NCBI RefSeq assembly: GCF_016907365.1
Contig: NZ_JAFBBV010000001.1
Span: forward strand, 1,426,001 to 1,490,000
Source: Oerskovia paurometabola
GTDB taxonomy: Bacteria; Actinomycetota; Actinomycetes; Actinomycetales; Cellulomonadaceae
Length of the DNA stretch: 64,000 nucleotides
Reading direction: 5' to 3'
The first letter of the stretch is position 1. Every line of letters begins with the position of its first letter. Below are positions 51,088-58,708 of this stretch, one piece after another. Position numbers and translations under genes: made by a program. Under the pieces are notes generated by a model, which saw only the letters and a program-made list of their open reading frames with translations, ran no database searches and was not told the origin of the DNA.

Positions 51088-52869
51088 ATGAACTCGCCAG
51101 GTCGCCGTCGACCCGCCGCCCTGGCCGCAGGGTTCCTCTCCACGATCCTCACCGCGACGCTGCTCACGGCCTGCACGGCCGAGGAGAGCACTGTCCCGTC
51201 GCTCGGCCTGGGGCTCGTCCCCGTGCCCACCGACGTGAGCCTCGACGGGGGCGAGGGATTCGTCCTCACCGCGGACTCGACGATCGCCCTGGTCACCCCT
51301 GAGTACCTGGCCCCTGACGTCCACCACGTCGGGGAGGAGCTCGCCGAGTACCTCGGGACGGCGACGGGCTTCGACCTGCCGCTCGGCCCGGCTGTCGATG
51401 GGGCGGCGGGCGAGATCCGGCTCGAGCTCGTCCCGGACACCGAGGTCGCCTGGGACCGGGACGGCCTGCTCGACGACCCGGCGGTCGAGGCGTACGAGCT
51501 CACGGTCGACGACGACCAGATCGTCCTGACGGCGGCCGCGCCCCCCGGCCTGTTCCGCGGTGTCCAGACGCTGCGCCAGCTCTTCCCGCCGGAGATCGAG
51601 TCGACCACCGTCCAGGACGCCCCCGCAGGCGGCTGGACCGCCCCGGCCGTCACGATCACCGACGAGCCCCGCTTCGCCTACCGTGGCGCGATGCTCGACG
51701 TGGCCCGCCGCTTCTACCCGGTCGAGTCCGTCAAGCGCTTCATCGACCACGCCTCGACCTACAAGCTCAACGCTCTGCATCTGCACCTCACGGACGACCA
51801 GGGGTGGCGCATCGCCGTCGACGCCCTGCCCGAGCTCACCGAGATCGGCTCCACGACGCAGGAGTGGTGGGAGCCGGGCAGCGGAGAGGGTGAACGCTGG
51901 TACTACACCGCCGAGGAGTACGCGGAGATCGTCGCGTACGCGGGCGAGAAGTTCGTGACGGTCATCCCGGAGATCGACGGGCCCGGCCACACGCTCGCGG
52001 CCCAGGCGTCGCTCGGCTCGCTGACGTGCGACGGCGTCCCCACGGCGCAGTACTGGGGCCCCGAGGTCAACAACCCCGTGGTCTGCTCGAGCGAGGAGAA
52101 CATGGGCAACGTCCGGGCGTTCCTCCAGACCGTCCTCGCGTCCGTCGCGGGGCAGAACCCCGGACCGTACCTGCACCTGGGCGGCGACGAGGCCCCCAGC
52201 CCGCCCGGCTGGTACGAGAACTACGCCGAGGCCGCGAACGAGATCGCGACCGGCCACGGCAAGACCGTGATCGGCTGGCACCAGTGGGGTGCTGCCGAGG
52301 CGCTGCCGCCGGGCACGCTCGTCCAGTACTGGGGCGTGGGGGAGCGGCTGCGCCCGGTCATCGGCGGGGAGGCGACGAACGCCGACCTGGTCGACGTGCA
52401 GGACGCCCTCGACCTGGGCGCGCGGCTCATCATGTCCCCGGCGGACCGGACCTACCTCGACATGAAGTACGACCAGGACACCCCGTACGGCCTGGAGTGG
52501 GCCGCGCAGATCACGCTCGAGGAGGCGTACGGCTGGGACCCCGCGACCGAGCTCACCTCGCCGGACGGGAGGAGTGTCCTGGCCGACGAGTCCGACATGG
52601 CCGGTGTCGAGGTGCTGCTGTGGTCCGACCGCTCCTACCCGGACAGCCTCATGAAGACCCCCGAGAGCCTCGACGAGTTCGTGCCCGTCGACCAGTACGC
52701 CGACTTCATGCTCTTCCCGCGCCTGCCCGCGACGGCCGAGGTCGCGTGGTCCGACCAGGCCGACCGCAGCTACCCGGACTTCCGCGACCGGCTCGTCCAG
52801 GTGTCCCCACGCTGGACCGCGGCGGGCATCGGGTGGAACGAGGTCGTGGACGTCGACTGGACCCCGTGA
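51088..52869 (+). CDS. GH20 beta-N-acetylhexosaminidase lipoprotein
   Basis: Surface glycosidase of 593 residues. A lipobox LLTAC with Cys29 predicts lipid anchoring. The GH20b-type N-domain (about 40-190) precedes the TIM barrel (about 195-580). The catalytic Asp367-Glu368 pair lies in HLGGDEAP; HLHLTDDQGWRI and EIDGPGHTLAA line the pocket. GH20 enzymes release terminal GlcNAc or GalNAc from chitooligosaccharides or glycans. The protein could feed the amino-sugar operon at 27-32 kb, though they are 19 kb apart. AAGGAG 7 nt upstream chooses ATG 51088 over GTG 51067. Confidence 0.93.
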   Translation: MNSPGRRRPAALAAGFLSTILTATLLTACTAEESTVPSLGLGLVPVPTDVSLDGGEGFVLTADSTIALVTPEYLAPDVHHVGEELAEYLGTATGFDLPLGPAVDGAAGEIRLELVPDTEVAWDRDGLLDDPAVEAYELTVDDDQIVLTAAAPPGLFRGVQTLRQLFPPEIESTTVQDAPAGGWTAPAVTITDEPRFAYRGAMLDVARRFYPVESVKRFIDHASTYKLNALHLHLTDDQGWRIAVDALPELTEIGSTTQEWWEPGSGEGERWYYTAEEYAEIVAYAGEKFVTVIPEIDGPGHTLAAQASLGSLTCDGVPTAQYWGPEVNNPVVCSSEENMGNVRAFLQTVLASVAGQNPGPYLHLGGDEAPSPPGWYENYAEAANEIATGHGKTVIGWHQWGAAEALPPGTLVQYWGVGERLRPVIGGEATNADLVDVQDALDLGARLIMSPADRTYLDMKYDQDTPYGLEWAAQITLEEAYGWDPATELTSPDGRSVLADESDMAGVEVLLWSDRSYPDSLMKTPESLDEFVPVDQYADFMLFPRLPATAEVAWSDQADRSYPDFRDRLVQVSPRWTAAGIGWNEVVDVDWTP

Positions 52870-52881
52870 GGCGACCGGGTC

Positions 52882-53364
52882 CTACCAGGCCCCGGGGTCG
52901 GGTTCCGGCGCGACGAAGGTGACCCGTCCGTCGTCGGACACCACGAGGCCCGGGTTGTGCGCGACCTCCCAGCGGAACCCGTCCGGGTCCGCGAAGTACC
53001 CCGAGTACCCACCCCACACGCGCACCTGCGCGTGCACGACGACGGAGCCTCCTGCGGCGAGCGCGCTCGCCAGGACGTCGTCCACCTCCGCGGGGGAACC
53101 GACGTTGTGCGCGAGCGCGACGGGTACGACGTGCCCCGGCGAATGCTCAGGGGAGTGGTGGGCCTCGTGGACGCCAGGACCGGCCTCTTCGAGGAGGTCG
53201 GCGCGGCGCCACAGGGAGAGCAGCAGGCCGTGGCCGACCTGGAGGAAGACGACCTCGCCCGGCACCTCGTTGACCGGCTCCCAGCCCAGGCCGTCGACGT
53301 AGAAGGCGCGCGCCCGGGCGACGTCGCGCACCCCGAGGGTGATCAGACTGACGCGAGGTTCCAT
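52882..53364 (-). CDS. VOC/glyoxalase-family protein
   Basis: Small protein of 160 residues with two beta-alpha-beta-beta-beta units. The first opens ITLGVRDVARARAFYVDGLGWEP, and the second contains GGYSGYFADPDGFRWEVAHNPG. The second Glu is the usual metal ligand position; the first-half ligand is less clear, so the protein may not be catalytic. Fosfomycin- and bleomycin-type binding roles occur in the family. It is leaderless, with TAGCGT 6 nt before the ATG. Its end is 12 bp from the convergent GH20 stop. Confidence 0.83.
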   Translation of the reverse strand: MEPRVSLITLGVRDVARARAFYVDGLGWEPVNEVPGEVVFLQVGHGLLLSLWRRADLLEEAGPGVHEAHHSPEHSPGHVVPVALAHNVGSPAEVDDVLASALAAGGSVVVHAQVRVWGGYSGYFADPDGFRWEVAHNPGLVVSDDGRVTFVAPEPDPGAW

Positions 53365-53370
53365 GGACCC

Positions 53371-53376
53371 ACGCTA
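53371..53376 (-). promoter_or_regulatory. -10-like hexamer of the VOC gene
   Basis: TAGCGT on the minus strand lies 6 nt before ATG 53364. The same hexamer and spacing occur before the genes at 24329 and 36092. Confidence 0.6.
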
Positions 53377-53418
53377 GACCCGACCTGCGGGACGTGCTCC
53401 GACGAGGTCCCTGGACAC

Positions 53419-53458
53419 GACGGCGGGCCGCCGCTCCGTGGAGCGACGGCCCGCCGTC
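53419..53458. terminator. Terminator of the DEAD-box helicase gene
   Basis: The 19-nt arms 53419-53437 and 53440-53458 pair at 18 positions (one mismatch), 23 bp after the helicase stop. Confidence 0.75.
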
Positions 53459-53481
53459 AGGTCAGGCGGAGCGGTCGAGGA

Positions 53482-55200
53482 TCACTCGGTCGGAGCCGGC
53501 GTCCCTGCCGTCCCGGCACCCGACGCGCCGCCGTGCGTGCGGCGGCGGTTGCGCTGACGACGCGGACGTGAGGGAGCGCCCTCGGCCGAGGCGCCCGCAG
53601 CCGGAGCCTCGGTGCGCGGAGCCTGAGCAGCGTCGGTGGAACCCGTGGACGAGGAGCGCTGTGCACCCTCGCCGGCGCGACCACCCTCGCGGCCGCCGGA
53701 ACGCGAGCCGCTGCGCTCGCTGTCGCGGCCACCCGAACGCCCGGCGTCGCGCGAGCCCGAACGGCCCGCGTCGCGGCCTGCGTCGCGGCCGCCGCGCGAC
53801 GGTGCACCGCCACGCTTGCCGGTCTCGCCCAGGTCCTCGAGCTTCTCGGCGTCCAGGCCCGCGCGGGTCTGCGCGGACTTGGGCAGGCGGCCCTTGGTGC
53901 CCTCGGGGATGTTGAGGTCCGTGTACAGGTGGGGGGACGTCGAGTACGTCTCGACGGGCTCCGGGATGTTCAGGTCCAAGGCCTTGTTGATGAGCGACCA
54001 GCGGGGCACGTCGTCCCAGTCGACGAACGTGACGGCCGTGCCCTTGTTGCCCGCGCGGCCGGTACGTCCCGTGCGGTGCAGGTAGGTCTTCTCGTCCTCG
54101 GGGCACTGGTAGTTCACGACGTGCGTGACGTCGTCGACGTCGATGCCGCGGGCTGCGACGTCGGTCGCGACGAGCACGTCGATCTTGCCCGAGCGGAACG
54201 CGCGCAGCGCCTGCTCGCGGGCGCCCTGGCCCAGGTCGCCGTGGATCGCGCCCGACGCGAAGCCGCGGTCCGCGAGCTCGTCGGCCACCTTGGCGGCCGT
54301 GCGCTTGGTGCGCGCGAACACGATCGTCAGACCGCGGCCCTCGGACTGGAGGATGCGCGCGAGGACCTCGACCTTGTCGAGCGCGTGCGCGCGGTAGACG
54401 ACCTGCTTGATGTTCTTGACGGTCTGGCCGCCGTCGTCCGGGTCGTTGGCCCGGATGTGGGTGGGCTGCGTCATGTACCGGCGCGCCATCGAGACGACCG
54501 CGCCCGGCATGGTCGCCGAGAACAGCATCGTGTGGCGGGCTGCGGGCGTGCGCGAGAGGAGCTTCTCGACGTCGGGCAGGAAGCCCAGGTCGAGCATCTC
54601 GTCGGCCTCGTCGAGCACGACGCAGCGAGCGCGCGTGAGGTTGAGGTGCCCCTGGTTCATGAGGTCGATCATGCGACCCGGGGTACCGACGACGACCTCG
54701 ACGCCCGCGTTGAGCGTCGCGATCTGCGGCTCGTACGCACGGCCGCCGTAGAGCTGGATGATGCGGACGCTGCGCTTGGCCGACGCGGCCTCGAGGTCGC
54801 CGGCGACCTGGACGGCGAGCTCACGCGTCGGGACGATGACGAGCGCCTGCGGCTTGCCCGGGGCGGGGAGCTGGTCGAAGCCCTCCTCGCCCGGAGCGAC
54901 GACGCGGTGCAGCAGCGGCACGCCGAAGCCGAGCGTCTTGCCGGTGCCGGTCTTGGCCTGGCCGATGATGTCGTGGCCCGACATCGCGACCGGCAGCGTC
55001 ATGGCCTGGATGGGGAAGGGGTGGGTGATGCCGGCGTCGGCCAGCGCCTCGACGATCTCCGGGCGGACGCCGAAGTCCGCGAAGGAGACGTCCTTGGCCT
55101 GGACGCTCGACGACAGCGTGCCCTGGACGTCGTCGGCAGGGTTCTCGACAGAGGGGAGGTCGAGCTCGGTGGGCTCGACGGGAGTTTCGGTGGTGGTCAC
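53482..55200 (-). CDS. DEAD-box ATP-dependent RNA helicase (RhlE-like)
   Basis: RNA helicase of 572 residues. The core (about 40-410) has the Q motif FADFGVRPEIVEALADAGI, Walker A AKTGTGKTL, PTRELA, VGTPGR, DEAD as VLDEADEM, SAT, and the C-domain motifs TDVAARGIDVD and HRTGRTGR. The final 150 residues are Arg/Gly/Ser/Asp-rich tandem repeats (SGSRDAGRSGGRD type), an RNA-binding tail. GTG 55200 is chosen for GAGG 8 nt upstream and because the frame before it is not protein-like. It is probably involved in RNA turnover and cold adaptation, as known for the family. It is divergent from the MiaE-like gene across a 421-bp gap. Confidence 0.92.
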   Translation of the reverse strand: MTTTETPVEPTELDLPSVENPADDVQGTLSSSVQAKDVSFADFGVRPEIVEALADAGITHPFPIQAMTLPVAMSGHDIIGQAKTGTGKTLGFGVPLLHRVVAPGEEGFDQLPAPGKPQALVIVPTRELAVQVAGDLEAASAKRSVRIIQLYGGRAYEPQIATLNAGVEVVVGTPGRMIDLMNQGHLNLTRARCVVLDEADEMLDLGFLPDVEKLLSRTPAARHTMLFSATMPGAVVSMARRYMTQPTHIRANDPDDGGQTVKNIKQVVYRAHALDKVEVLARILQSEGRGLTIVFARTKRTAAKVADELADRGFASGAIHGDLGQGAREQALRAFRSGKIDVLVATDVAARGIDVDDVTHVVNYQCPEDEKTYLHRTGRTGRAGNKGTAVTFVDWDDVPRWSLINKALDLNIPEPVETYSTSPHLYTDLNIPEGTKGRLPKSAQTRAGLDAEKLEDLGETGKRGGAPSRGGRDAGRDAGRSGSRDAGRSGGRDSERSGSRSGGREGGRAGEGAQRSSSTGSTDAAQAPRTEAPAAGASAEGAPSRPRRQRNRRRTHGGASGAGTAGTPAPTE

Positions 55201-55609
55201 TGGTGCCTCGTGGTTCTGATGTCTGGCGCGAGGCGCCGCACGTGCGTGATCGACCCGACGGTTCGGCGGGTCCACGATGCTCCGGGGAAGTCCCAGGCAG
55301 GTACGGTCTCTCGCGCCTAGTGGCCGGCAGCCGATCGTGGGTATTCGCCGCGAAGACGTCGTCGGGGGTCGTCGGCCGTGAGGCGCGAACCCCGGTTCCG
55401 CCCGCGCGCACCGACCGAGGTCGGCGTCGTGCAGTGTCGTTCGCAAGTCTTTCGGCACGGGGTGGGGCTCAGGGAGCACCCACCGGGGGCCGGGGATTCG
55501 GACGACCGGGCAACCGATGTACCCACCCATAGTATCGGACTGCTCCCGCTGGACCCGTCATCACCCGTGTTGTCACGTTTCATGTCGCGGCCGGCGGAGG
55601 GTGCTCGAC
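55201..55609. other. Long divergent intergenic region and helicase leader
   Basis: No gene is supported. A minus-strand -10-like TACTAT at 55534-55529 would give the helicase a leader of about 330 nt, long enough for post-transcriptional control as is known for some cold-induced helicase genes. I see only short imperfect hairpins and no riboswitch that I recognise. Confidence 0.45.
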
Positions 55610-55615
55610 TATTCT
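55610..55615 (+). promoter_or_regulatory. -10-like hexamer of the MiaE-like gene
   Basis: TATTCT, 6 nt, then ATG 55622, with no SD. It is one of the best matches to TANNNT in the window. Confidence 0.65.
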
Positions 55616-55621
55616 GGCCGG

Positions 55622-56359
55622 ATGAGCGAGCCCCAGCACCACGACCTGTCCGACGGTACGGCCAGGCTCGCGACCGACCGCGACGTGATCGGGCTCCTGG
55701 GCCTGATCGCCTACACCGAGCTCGCGACGTTCGGACGGCTGGCGGCCGACGCGGCGAACGCGCCGACCCTCGCGCAGCGCCACCAGCTCTCGCGGCACGC
55801 GGGCAAGATGCTCGCGCGGCACGAGCGGGTCCTGGAGCGCATCGCGGACCTGGGCGGTGACCCGGAGGCCGAGATGGGAGCCTTCGACGGCATCTTCGAC
55901 GACTTCGAGAGCCGCACCCCGTCGAGCACCTGGTGGGAGGGCGTCCTCAAGGGGTACGTCGGGCACGGTGTGGCCGACGACTTCTGCCGCCTCGCCGCGG
56001 ACGGGCTCGACGACGAGTCGCGCGACCTGGTCCTGGAGATCCTCTCGGACGGCGTCGACTCGGAGCGCTCGGCCACCGTCATCGCCGACGCCGCTGCTGC
56101 CGACCCCGTGCTCGCGTCCCGCCTCGCGCTGTGGGGACGTCGCCTCGTGGGCGAGGCCCTGGGGCTCGTGCAGACGCTGCTCTCCGAGCGTGAGGGCCTG
56201 GGCCGGCTCCTCGCGGACGGCGCGGGACACCGCACCGAGGCGGGCACGCCCGGGGCTGCCGACGTGACGGGTACCGCCGCCGACCGGCAGGCCTGGGTGT
56301 TCTCCCAGCTCACGGCGGAGCACACGCGCCGGATGGGGCGGTTGGGCCTCGCGGCCTGA
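55622..56359 (+). CDS. Ferritin-like MiaE-type protein
   Basis: Helical protein of 245 residues of the MiaE_2 group, related by fold to the tRNA hydroxylase MiaE. Carboxylate/His positions for a di-iron site are visible in YTELATFGRLA, HAGKMLARHERVLER and, in the later helix pair, HGVADDFCRLA and VDSERSA. The fold is inferred from these and the long amphipathic helices. The mycobacterial relative lies next to rhlE as here. Its substrate is unproven. The 3' end is followed by two extra copies of its own last coding bases. It is leaderless. Confidence 0.82.
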   Translation: MSEPQHHDLSDGTARLATDRDVIGLLGLIAYTELATFGRLAADAANAPTLAQRHQLSRHAGKMLARHERVLERIADLGGDPEAEMGAFDGIFDDFESRTPSSTWWEGVLKGYVGHGVADDFCRLAADGLDDESRDLVLEILSDGVDSERSATVIADAAAADPVLASRLALWGRRLVGEALGLVQTLLSEREGLGRLLADGAGHRTEAGTPGAADVTGTAADRQAWVFSQLTAEHTRRMGRLGLAA

Positions 56360-56416
56360 GCGGGTGGAGTTGGGCCTCGCGGCCTGAGCGGGTGGAGTTG
56401 GGCCTCGCGGCCTGAG
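56342..56416. repeat. 28-bp tandem repeat at the end of the MiaE-like gene
   Basis: TTGGGCCTCGCGGCCTGAG occurs at 56342, 56370 and 56398. The first copy encodes the last residues and stop codon; copies 2 and 3 repeat the same end and stop after CGGGTGGAG spacers. Confidence 0.9.
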
Positions 56417-56420
56417 ACGA

Positions 56421-56463
56421 CGAGAGCGGGGCCCCGGCTGTGTCAGCCGGGGCCCCGCTCTCG
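56421..56463. terminator. Bidirectional terminator between MiaE-like and DUF3107 genes
   Basis: A perfect 20-bp stem (56421-56440 with 56444-56463) with a 3-nt loop lies between the convergent genes. Confidence 0.9.
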
Positions 56464-56490
56464 TGCGCTGAGCGAGTCAGCCGCGAGTCG

Positions 56491-56715
56491 TCAGAGCGAG
56501 CCGAAGCCCACCCGACGCTGCTCCTCGGTGCCGATCTCGACGTAGCCGATCGACGCCGTCGGGACGATGACGCGGCGCCCGCGCGAGTCGAGCAGCTCGA
56601 GGGCCGGACCGCCGGCCAGAGCGGCGGAGACGGCGGCGGCCACGGCCTCCGTGGTCTCCTCCGTCTCGATCACGAGCTCGCGGGCCAAGTTCTGCACACC
56701 GATGGTGACTTCCAC
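56491..56715 (-). CDS. DUF3107 protein (TB9.4-like)
   Basis: Small cytosolic protein of 74 residues, the usual length for DUF3107. It has an N-terminal beta strand EVTIGVQNLARELVIE, a short Ala-rich helix and a C-terminal strand IGYVEIGTEEQRRVGF. The mycobacterial homologue lies beside the same TetR gene. Function is unknown. GTG 56715 has AAGGAG upstream; a longer frame to 56772 has no RBS. Confidence 0.88.
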   Translation of the reverse strand: MEVTIGVQNLARELVIETEETTEAVAAAVSAALAGGPALELLDSRGRRVIVPTASIGYVEIGTEEQRRVGFGSL

Positions 56716-56851
56716 GTGATTCTCCTTCGCGAGCGTCGCCTGCGGGTGATCCCGCCGGCCACTGGTCGACAACTCCTCCGATACTAACGAGATTCCCGGA
56801 CGCCCCGGGCGCTCCCGCGCTGGTGGAGGCGGGTGAGGGGCCCGACCGGTG

Positions 56852-57535
56852 TCAGCGGTCGCGGCGCAGCATCCCGTGGACCCCGCGCCACGCGAGCGCG
56901 GGCACGAGCCGGGTGAGCTCCTCGCTCGTCACGTCGGTGCCGGCGCGCGCGGCCTCGCCCGCGGCGTTGCGCGCGATCGCGGTGCACGTGCGAGCGACGA
57001 CGAGCGCCTCGTGCTCGGTGAGCGACGTCAGGCGGCCGAGGACGCGGGCGAACTCGCGGGCGTTGACCTCGTCGGGCTCGAGCACGCGGGCGCGGACGCC
57101 GGGGTCGCGCATGACGTCGGACTCGAACAGGAGACCCGCGGACGGGCCGGCGGTCCGCGCGTAGTCGACGTACGCCCGCACGATGGCCTCGATCACGGCG
57201 AGCCCGTCCACGGCGAGCGCGTCGACGTCGGTGGGGGAGGTGCCCGGTGGTGCGGACCGGAACGGTGCGAGGACGGTGCGGACCGAGTCCACGAGCGCCG
57301 CGCCCTGCTGGTCGACGAGCGCGAGGTACAGGTCGAGCTTGGACGGGAAGTGCCGGTAGAGGACGGGCTTGCTGACCCCGGCGCCGTCGGCGATGTCGTC
57401 CATCGTGATGTGGTGGTAGCCGTGGTCGGAGAACAGGCGTTCGGCGATCGTGAGCAGCTGCACACGCCGTTCGCCCTTGGGCATGCGTGCGCGGACGGAA
57501 CCGGGCATTCTCTGCTTCTCTGCGACCCCCGACAT
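56852..57535 (-). CDS. TetR-family regulator
   Basis: Regulator of 227 residues. The HTH lies at about 20-70 (FSDHGYHHITMDDIADGAGVSKPVLYRHFPSK split over helices), followed by a TetR C-terminal ligand domain with two long helices. The mycobacterial block has a TetR gene in the same position. ATG 57535 has TACTAT 6 nt upstream on the minus strand and no SD, so it is leaderless. The target and ligand are unknown; the DUF3107 gene downstream is on the same strand and could be co-transcribed. Confidence 0.87.
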   Translation of the reverse strand: MSGVAEKQRMPGSVRARMPKGERRVQLLTIAERLFSDHGYHHITMDDIADGAGVSKPVLYRHFPSKLDLYLALVDQQGAALVDSVRTVLAPFRSAPPGTSPTDVDALAVDGLAVIEAIVRAYVDYARTAGPSAGLLFESDVMRDPGVRARVLEPDEVNAREFARVLGRLTSLTEHEALVVARTCTAIARNAAGEAARAGTDVTSEELTRLVPALAWRGVHGMLRRDR

Positions 57536-57541
57536 GCCGCG

Positions 57542-57547
57542 ATAGTA
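57542..57547 (-). promoter_or_regulatory. -10-like hexamer of the TetR gene
   Basis: TACTAT on the minus strand lies 6 nt before ATG 57535. Confidence 0.6.
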
Positions 57548-57592
57548 CGGGCAGCGCAGAGGTGGTGCGGCGGGCGATGCGATCATGGACAC

Positions 57593-58642
57593 GTGAATGC
57601 ACCAGGAGCGCCCGTCGACGGTTGGAGGGGCCCTCTGGGGGATCGTCCGGTGGAGGGTGAAGACCCAGGTCAGGCGGCTTTTCCCGGCCCGACGGCGGCG
57701 CGCCCGTCGCGTGCTGCACGCGCCCGGGCGAGGCTCGGGAGCGCACGTCGGCGCGGGATGCGCCGCGGTCCGGCGGCAGCGTTCGTCGTGGCCGGTGTCC
57801 TGGGCGGGCTCGGGGCCGGCGTCCTCGGGGTGGGTTCGCTGATCCCCGGCGCCCCGACCGGTCCCGTGGCTCCTGCGGCCTCCGGTGCGACGGACCGCGC
57901 AGGGGGCGACGGCGTCGGGCAGGAGGGCGCGGCGCCCGAGGCGAGCGCCGGTTCCGCGGCGGGCGGGACCGCCAGCACGGACGGCGCGGCCGATGCGCGC
58001 TCGGAGGACCCCGCGAGCCGTTCGGTCCGCGACCCGCTCGTCGGCCTCGACGGTCCGGGGTCGCTGCCGCTGCCCCTCGAGCGGGTCGTCGAGGAGGGGT
58101 CGGGGCTGGTCGGCCGGGAGGTCGTGCCGGACCTCGGCGGAGCCTTGACGATCGTGCCCGCCGAGGTGCCGGCGCCCGGGGCGGGGACGGTCCGGCGTGT
58201 GCGTGTCGAGGTCGAGCAGGGGCTGCCCGTGGACGGCGAGACGTTCGCGGCCGCCGTGCTCGCGACGCTCAACGACCCGCGGGGCTGGAGCGCGGTGGAC
58301 GGCGTGACGTTCGCGCGGACCGGGGGCGACGCGGACATCCGTGTGGTCCTGGCGAGCCCTGCGACGACCGACCGGCTGTGTGCGCCGCTCCAGACCGAGG
58401 GGGCGTACTCGTGCGGTGTGACCGGCGCCGCGATCCTCAACTTCTCGCGCTGGGTGAACGGCGCGACCGACTTCGGGCAGGACCTGCCGCTGTACCGGCA
58501 GTACCTGGTGAACCACGAGGTCGGGCACGTGCTGGGGCACCGGCACGTGAGCTGCCCCGCGCCGGGGGCGCTCGCGCCCGTCATGGTCCAGCAGTCGATG
58601 TCGACCGAGGGGTGCCTGCCGAACGGGTGGCCGACGCTCTAG
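57593..58642 (+). CDS. DUF3152 secreted or membrane-anchored protein with metzincin motif
   Basis: Protein of 349 residues. A basic cytoplasmic N-terminus (1-60) precedes one helix (about 62-86) that acts as anchor or signal. A low-complexity Gly/Ala/Ser region (90-150) and the DUF3152 domain (about 155-349) follow. The domain holds HEVGHVLGHRH at 308-318, which matches the metzincin zinc consensus HExxHxxGxxH at every fixed position. A Met-containing turn (APVMVQQSM) comes about 15 residues later, as in metzincins. Cysteine pairs (LCAPLQ ... YSCG, SCPAPG ... GCLPN) could form disulfides. It may be an extracellular peptidase; activity is unproven. The start GTG has GATCAT 6 nt upstream (weak). 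Confidence 0.83.
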   Translation: MNAPGAPVDGWRGPLGDRPVEGEDPGQAAFPGPTAARPSRAARARARLGSARRRGMRRGPAAAFVVAGVLGGLGAGVLGVGSLIPGAPTGPVAPAASGATDRAGGDGVGQEGAAPEASAGSAAGGTASTDGAADARSEDPASRSVRDPLVGLDGPGSLPLPLERVVEEGSGLVGREVVPDLGGALTIVPAEVPAPGAGTVRRVRVEVEQGLPVDGETFAAAVLATLNDPRGWSAVDGVTFARTGGDADIRVVLASPATTDRLCAPLQTEGAYSCGVTGAAILNFSRWVNGATDFGQDLPLYRQYLVNHEVGHVLGHRHVSCPAPGALAPVMVQQSMSTEGCLPNGWPTL

Positions 58643-58708
58643 CGGCGTTCGCGACCCTGGTCGCCGGGGCGGCCTGGCGATGTGGGTGCCTCGTGATGAG
58701 ATCTTCGG

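Noticed and set aside
56342..56416. Possible CRISPR-like array (three repeats with constant spacing)
   Set aside because: The spacers are identical to one another and only 9 bp long, the first repeat is coding, and no cas gene is near. It is a simple tandem duplication.
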